A stretch of 64,000 bases of DNA, taken from contig PSQN01000002.1 in the NCBI GenBank assembly GCA_002989075.1, positions 450,097-514,096 on the forward strand, given 5' to 3'. Origin of the DNA: Arthonia radiata (Eukaryota > Ascomycota > Arthoniomycetes > Arthoniales > Arthoniaceae). The notes under the pieces are model-generated. The model did not search any database. It was not told where the DNA came from and saw nothing but the letters and a program-made list of their open reading frames with translations. Positions 59,458-64,000 of the stretch are shown piece after piece. The position numbers were made by a program, and so were the translations under genes. The first letter of the stretch is position 1; every line of letters starts with the position of its first letter.

Positions 59458-60942
59458 ATGGGAGCCCCTCCAATGACACCCGAGGAACTGGGGCGGTACG
59501 ACGAAGACAAGCGACCTGCTCTCGTTGGGAGCATGGTGGTCTTCTTGTTTTTGTGCAATCTATCAGTCTTTGCTAGATGTTGGACGCAGCTTAGAACAGC
59601 GAAACGTGTTTTCGTGGATGACATCGCCATTGTTGTGGCTGCAGTAAGTCAAACATCAAGAGCAGTTGAAATCTGAGCATACAGCTAACATAAGATAGGT
59701 CTGCGTTGACGTCGTCATCGGTAACCTACTAGCAGGTGAGTTGACGCATATTCGATAGTGACAACATTCATTTGACTCTGTGTACAGCATCACACTATGG
59801 TCTTGGTCTTCATACATACAGGATCAACACGGAAGACTCAGAAGCACCTAGAAAACTGACGAGAGTGTTTATGGTCAGCGCAACGAAGTCAACCCGTCCA
59901 AAGAACTAGACTAATATACTTTACAGCATGTCTGGGTCACAATGGTTTTCACGGGTCCTACATTTACCGCCATCAAGTTTTCACTCCTCTGGTTCTATAG
60001 GCGACTTTTTCTTGTTCATCAACGATGGCTCCGTGTGGCCTGGTGGGCAAACCTCATTTATATGTTACTGTGGCTCGTTGGCTCGACCGCGTACTACTTA
60101 TTTGTAAGGCTATCTCTATCTCTGTGTACCGGTTCAGCTGTGCTAATTGTGTCAATACACAGCAATGCATTCCATCCGAATGGTACTGGCTCCAGTATTA
60201 TCAGAAGTACAAGGAGAACCTCCCAGGCAGCATAAAGCATGGGCAATGCTATGCACAGTCCAGCATTCACACTGCTCTTCCCCTGGTATTCGGCCTCATT
60301 TCGGACATTGCGATCCTCCTACTCCCGGTAGCAGCCCTCTGCGCTTTACAGATGAACGCAAAGAAGAAGATTGCATTACTTGCTCTTTTCTCTGTTGGTG
60401 CCCTTGCCTGCACTCTTGAGCTTGTCCGCATCATCACGCTTTGGATTGGCACAGACGACAAAAACGATCCGGCATGGAGCGACACCAACTTCTTAATCCT
60501 CTCTGCTGCGGAAGAAGTCACGGCTATCATATGCGCCTGTCTGCCAGTCGTCGGTCCGCAGCTCTTCAAAATGGTTGTGCAGCTGTGGGACTCAGAGCGT
60601 GCAAGAACTCGGACGAGTTGGTTCGGATGCTCGTCGCAGGGAAGACGGGCCCATCGATTCAAGCGCTTTACTTCTTCCGAGGAGGATAACGCTGGCGACA
60701 GCAGTCGTCGATTACCGCTTCATGATATTGCCGGTACCGCCGCTGCCCGCAGCGGTACCACGCTGCATCTGGGCACCCTTGGTAAAGCCCAGGGGATGGG
60801 ACCGGCCCGCCACTCCGCCGATGAGGAGGTGCCAGATGCCCGAGATGCATCCAACGCTGTTTTTGTGAGGACGGATGTAGAGATCTCGTCCAAAAAGGTG
60901 AGCGCATCCGAGCAGCTGTCGACGAGCTTGCTGCTGACTTGA
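59458..60942 (+). CDS. Pth11/rhodopsin-like fungal seven-helix membrane protein (421 aa)
   Basis: Five exons: 59458-59643, 59699-59735, 59788-59873, 59927-60103 and 60163-60942; phase holds across all introns. Donors are GTAAGT, GTGAGT, GTCAGC (weak) and GTAAGG. Helix 1 (GSMVVFLFLCNLSVFARCW) is followed by KRVFVDDIAIVVAA, the conserved post-helix-1 DD motif. HYGLGLHTYRI marks the first outer loop, KFSLLWFYRRLF the helix 3/4 region, and LPLVFGLISDIAILLLPV and EEVTAIICACLPVVGPQL the last helices. A ~150-residue hydrophilic tail is cytoplasmic by inference. This is the layout of the fungal rhodopsin-like domain of Pth11-type proteins; there is no CFEM domain. Pth11 relatives are putative surface sensors, and its ligand is unknown. 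Confidence 0.87.
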
Positions 60943-61426
60943 TATACTTTTAGGGCAACATCTTTCCGAGCAACGACCCGCTCACATTGACATTGTGACT
61001 CATAAACTACTCGCATTTCTTGATGCATCTATAGCTTCTATATTTGCTACTTAGGTGTGGGAGAAGTTCAAGTAAGACGTGCGTATCAATCGCCCTGTTT
61101 TTTACTGGTAAGATGATATATATTCAAAAAGCATGTACTCCGCAGAGCAGACATCAACATCATATGTATGGAAGCACTATTACCCAAAGCTTGACCTGCG
61201 TCCTGTAATATGGATCGGGAAACATGTATTACTCAGACAACAAAAGCTTTCGCTTACGGGTTGGTTGACTTGATATTTACATGATCGTCCACTGCTACTT
61301 ATGCTTGCACAGGTTGCCACAATCCTCGACTAAGATGGTCGTATCAAGACGCCTATTAGCTTGTCAAGGGAGGGTGAGATGGACATGAGCGAGCAGTTGA
61401 CCTGCTCAAGTACGGCATGTCCACAC
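60943..61426. other. Intergenic between convergent genes
   Basis: This is the 3' side of the receptor gene and of the RG-rich gene. No gene-like frame or repeat is seen. Confidence 0.45.
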
Positions 61427-62187
61427 TCAAGCCTCGTTCTCCTCCTTCGCTTCACCAACATTCTCCCACGCGGCTTCATCTTGGTCGCCCAGCTTCTGTT
61501 CACACTGTATCTGCTCGCGGCGCTGCTCCTTTTGCTGAAGCTGGTCCCGGCTCAACCGATTCGATTGACGCCACATCATCTGTTCCAAAGTCTCCAGCAG
61601 TGTCTCCATGGCCTCCTGACGAGTATTATACGAATTTGTCTTTCCTATCAAGACAGTTCCGTTGAATGTCTCCGTAGGTGTGTCGTCCTTTTGAGTAGTG
61701 CCTGAATTCACAGCCGGGGGACGCGGACGACCACGCCATGAAGTCCGGTATCCAGACCTCCGGGCGAATATGCAATGCTCCAATGAACCGTCCCGTCATC
61801 GCTGGTGAGTGCCTGGCAATGATGGTCGAGCAGGGGGACAAGGTCGCTTATCTTGAGCTGCGGCAAGCGGTCGGCTTTGCTGTATGGTACGGTGCTATGC
61901 TGGTCGCGAAGTTCGTTATCTGCAGACATTGTAGAGACCCCGACATTGCTGACTTGATCCAGCACCCACTTGGACTGTACAGGAGGGAATGGCGCGTTCG
62001 AAGATTCGGCTCGCGAGCTACCTCGTCCGCCGCCCCTGCTTCTGCCGAAGCTGCCACGCTGACTGGTGCTGCCACGCTGACTGGTGCTGCCACGCTGACT
62101 GGTGCTGCCACGCTGACTGGTGCTGCCACGCTGGCTGATGTCGCCACGTCCGCGGCCTCTGCCGAAAGAACCGAAGGAACCAGACAT
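61427..62187 (-). CDS. RG-rich hypothetical protein of the unknown local family (234 aa, two exons)
   Basis: Exon 1 is 61758-62187 and exon 2 is 61427-61701; a 56-bp intron with weak donor GTCTGG and acceptor ATTCAG keeps phase. The N-terminus is Gly/Arg-rich (GSFGSFGRGRGRGD) with five TSQRGS-type hexapeptides and then FGRSRGGGRGSS, RG motifs known from RNA-binding proteins. The domain runs LKISDLVPLLDHHCQALT, HWSIAYSP, then FNGTVLIGKTNSYNTRQEAM and a LLETLE helix. A Gln/Glu-rich coiled coil ends the protein. It resembles the gene at 41798-42487. An RNA-related role is only inferred from the RG region. Confidence 0.6.
62051..62140. repeat. Five 18-bp tandem repeats coding for an RG hexapeptide
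   Basis: Four identical copies of CTGCCACGCTGACTGGTG (plus strand) are at 62051-62122 and a fifth with two changes is at 62123-62140. They lie in frame in exon 1 of the RG-rich gene, so copy-number change would add or remove one TSQRGS unit. Confidence 0.95.
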
Positions 62188-62446
62188 GTTGATGCTAGAT
62201 TTGTGTTCGTTGAGTGATAGGTGATCGAGCGTCGAGGAAGATGATCAGGAGCAGGAAGAACAAGAGAAACCCTCCGCAAGGGCTCAAGTAGCTGCGAATC
62301 CGAACGCTCTTCCAACGTTTGCGTCTACGCTCGTTAGTCGAAGCTCTCGGAAGAAGACTGGGCGCTGCAGACTGCCTCCCATCCGCAGCCTGACTATCGA
62401 AACAGTAGATGATCCACTCCGCGACGATTACTGATGTCAGCCAAAT
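62188..62446. other. Upstream region of the RG-rich gene
   Basis: No supported gene. It should contain the promoter of the minus-strand RG-rich gene. Confidence 0.4.
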
Positions 62447-62746
62447 TTACTGAATCCCCAAACGGTCCCTGCTATCGGCGACGAGCTGAGATACCATGAT
62501 ACCCCAGCTTCGGCCATTCGATGTCCAGCCGTTTGGGGCCTCTTCGTCTTCGCACCAAACGCGATGAACGTCTCCATCTAGCAACTCTAGCGGCGCCGCC
62601 ATCATCTCAGCGCGCGATTTGTAAACTTCCGCGCGGCGGTGTCCCCCGGAGTCCAGATGTATCAGAAAGGCAAGAGAACGTTGAAACCTGCGCGCAAGAT
62701 TCTCAAATACTTGTTGTAAACACAAGAGGCTGGCGTCTGCTTTCAT
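62447..62746 (-). CDS. Small hypothetical protein, possible third member of the local family
   Basis: This 99-codon frame starts MKADASLLCLQQVFENLA. The segment VYKSRAEMMAAPLELLD has the spacing of YNTRQEAMETLLETLE and YPTRVDAMRDLLNVLE in the 61-kb and 42-kb genes (Y-x-[ST]-R-x-[ED]-x-M). It lies 260 bp upstream of the RG-rich gene on the same strand. The start may be in a missing upstream exon. Confidence 0.4.
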   Translation of the reverse strand: MKADASLLCLQQVFENLARRFQRSLAFLIHLDSGGHRRAEVYKSRAEMMAAPLELLDGDVHRVWCEDEEAPNGWTSNGRSWGIMVSQLVADSRDRLGIQ

Positions 62747-63017
62747 CTTCGCTGCGTCATTCAGCAGACATCTAGGGTAGGATACTACGTTATGCTAACG
62801 GTTCGTTTGTCTCGGCAATGGACCCAGCATCCCCACAACGGAAGTGCGGATGCGACTGCATCGACGCTCACTCCATCACTGGCCACCTTCAACGCCTCCA
62901 GAAGCTGCCAGTGTTTCCCTCAGCCCCGTCCACCCCAAACGCCATGGTCCAGGCGATAGATGCTGTCTGGCCATCTTCCGACGGCTGTCCGTCTCGAGGA
63001 AGCTCGGTGATCCTCGA

Positions 63018-63449
63018 TCAAGTCTCCGCGTCTGCTGCTGTTTTCTTCTTCAAAATATCCTGAGTCATGGAGATGATGGCCTTTGCCATAGCGATTACGT
63101 GATCAATCGTCTCGACAGTATCGTACGCGTTCGGTGGATAGATACTCTTCGACACCTTTTCTAAAATCTTCAGAGTGTATTTCAGATTCTCCTCGGCAAT
63201 ATTGAGACGCAGCGTGCTTCTCCCAGGGATGTCGTAGTCGGGGGACCCTGAGCGGGATCGGGGGCTCATTGCTGGTATGTTTGATGTAGACATGTGGTAT
63301 TTGAGTGTTGTTTCAAGGCTATCTGATTCCAAGTCGAAGTTTGCGTAGATTGCTGAGGAGAGGTCTCGAGAGAATGAAGCGCAGCTCAGGTTGCTGAAAT
63401 AGCCATGAACAGCAAACACAGCGTCGGTTTCGTTTGCGCGCTCGAACAT
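63018..63449 (-). CDS. Hypothetical protein (143 aa, or 91 aa from the internal ATG)
   Basis: The frame opens at 63449, but the ATG at 63293 (MSTSNIPAMSPRSRSGSPD) may be the true start. A Ser/Pro/Arg linker is followed by an amphipathic helical region (ENLKYTLKILEKVSKSIYPP, then IDHVIAMAKAIISMTQDILK). No known family. Past the TGA stop the same frame continues about 42 codons, which may be chance. Confidence 0.4.
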   Translation of the reverse strand: MFERANETDAVFAVHGYFSNLSCASFSRDLSSAIYANFDLESDSLETTLKYHMSTSNIPAMSPRSRSGSPDYDIPGRSTLRLNIAEENLKYTLKILEKVSKSIYPPNAYDTVETIDHVIAMAKAIISMTQDILKKKTAADAET

Positions 63450-63922
63450 TCGGTAGCTCTAGCAGCCGCGAAGACGCCGCCAAACGGGCCACTTGGCAAT
63501 CAGCCCGACATAATTACATCAACACCATTTGCTTGCACGTGCTACTCACACCGACCTCTTTTCCGGTGAATCTGGCGGTCTCCTTCGGCAGAAGAAGCGA
63601 ACCGCGTAAACCAACCACATGAAATCGGCTACCGCACGCTACCCAGCCCATACGAGCTTCCCAATATCTTCAGTCCTGCTCACTACGTCCTGACCTTCTC
63701 TAGCAAAGCGCCATTACGCCTGGATCACCTTCACTTACCAACCCCACTCCCAATACCTGTGAGGCTTTGACATCGAACGCACCACCTCGGTTTACTAGAC
63801 TAGCTAGTATAGTCGTAATTTATACTTAGCAGCCGTCTTCCTATGACGAAGTAGAAGAGCTAAAGTACAATAACAATCAAAGCAAGTAAGCGCTCTTCAC
63901 CACCGGCAAACTACCTCAATTC

Positions 63923-64000
63923 ATGACTACACTTGCCCGCTTCGGTCTTCTCCCTTGCTGCGACTACGCTACATTTCCTGCCCTCACAACACCGCTCCAC
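63923..64000 (+). CDS. Start of a gene leaving the window
   Basis: ATG at 63923 opens a 26-codon frame (MTTLARFGLLPCCDYATF) that is still open at the end. The upstream sequence is C/T/A-rich, as in fungal leaders. Too short to identify. Confidence 0.3.
   Translation, partial: MTTLARFGLLPCCDYATFPALTTPLH

Noticed and set aside
58441-64000. tRNA or rRNA genes
   Set aside because: I looked for tRNA T-arm-like GTTCGAATC patterns and conserved rRNA stretches in the gene islands and found nothing convincing.

Overview
The window looks like nuclear DNA of a filamentous ascomycete (Pezizomycotina; a Dothideomycete is my inference). The basis is short GT-AG introns with CTAAC/CTGAC-type branch sites, an AA9 polysaccharide monooxygenase, a fungal Pth11/rhodopsin-type membrane protein, a DUF6594 protein, an ACS-type MFS transporter, and large AT-rich blocks of LTR retrotransposons whose frames are broken mostly by TAG/TAA codons, as expected after repeat-induced point mutation (RIP).

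The DNA is strongly bipartite. AT-rich transposon blocks occupy 1-23,560 and 45,390-58,440. Balanced-composition gene islands occupy 23,560-45,390 and 58,440-64,000. The first block holds a Ty3/Gypsy element cut by the window edge (1-5502), the end of an older Gypsy (5503-6098), a complete but dead Copia element with 508-bp LTRs (6217-11622), a solo Copia LTR (13376-13887), and a complete Gypsy with 472-bp LTRs (15600-22942). The Copia element, the solo LTR and the complete Gypsy all sit inside an older minus-strand Copia-like element. The second block holds a decayed hAT transposase region (about 45.4-47.9 kb) and a very old minus-strand Gypsy (about 47.9-58.2 kb) into which four LTRs were inserted and reduced to solo copies. 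Each of the four has a 5-bp target duplication that can be read directly.

The central island (23.6-45.4 kb) holds, in order: a truncated gene fragment beside the transposons; a SNF2-helicase-like C-terminal gene (minus); a small two-exon coiled-coil gene behind an 82-bp tandem repeat; a decayed copy of its 5' part; a T-poor minisatellite; an unrecognised interrupted reading frame; a DUF6594 membrane protein with a frame break; a protein with two retropepsin-like domains; a three-exon secreted AA9 enzyme; a WW-domain gene; a gene of unknown family; and a three-exon MFS transporter. The right island (58.4-64 kb) holds a five-exon rhodopsin-like receptor, an RG-rich protein of the same unknown family as the 42-kb gene, two small unknown genes and the start of a gene that leaves the window.

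There is no operon-like organisation. The AA9, MFS and receptor genes appear intact and are the plausible functional payload (cell-wall degradation, uptake, sensing). Several other island genes carry in-frame stops of the CAA/CAG to TAA/TAG type, suggesting mutation pressure leaking from the neighbouring repeats. Exon structures were inferred by eye from splice signals and reading frame.
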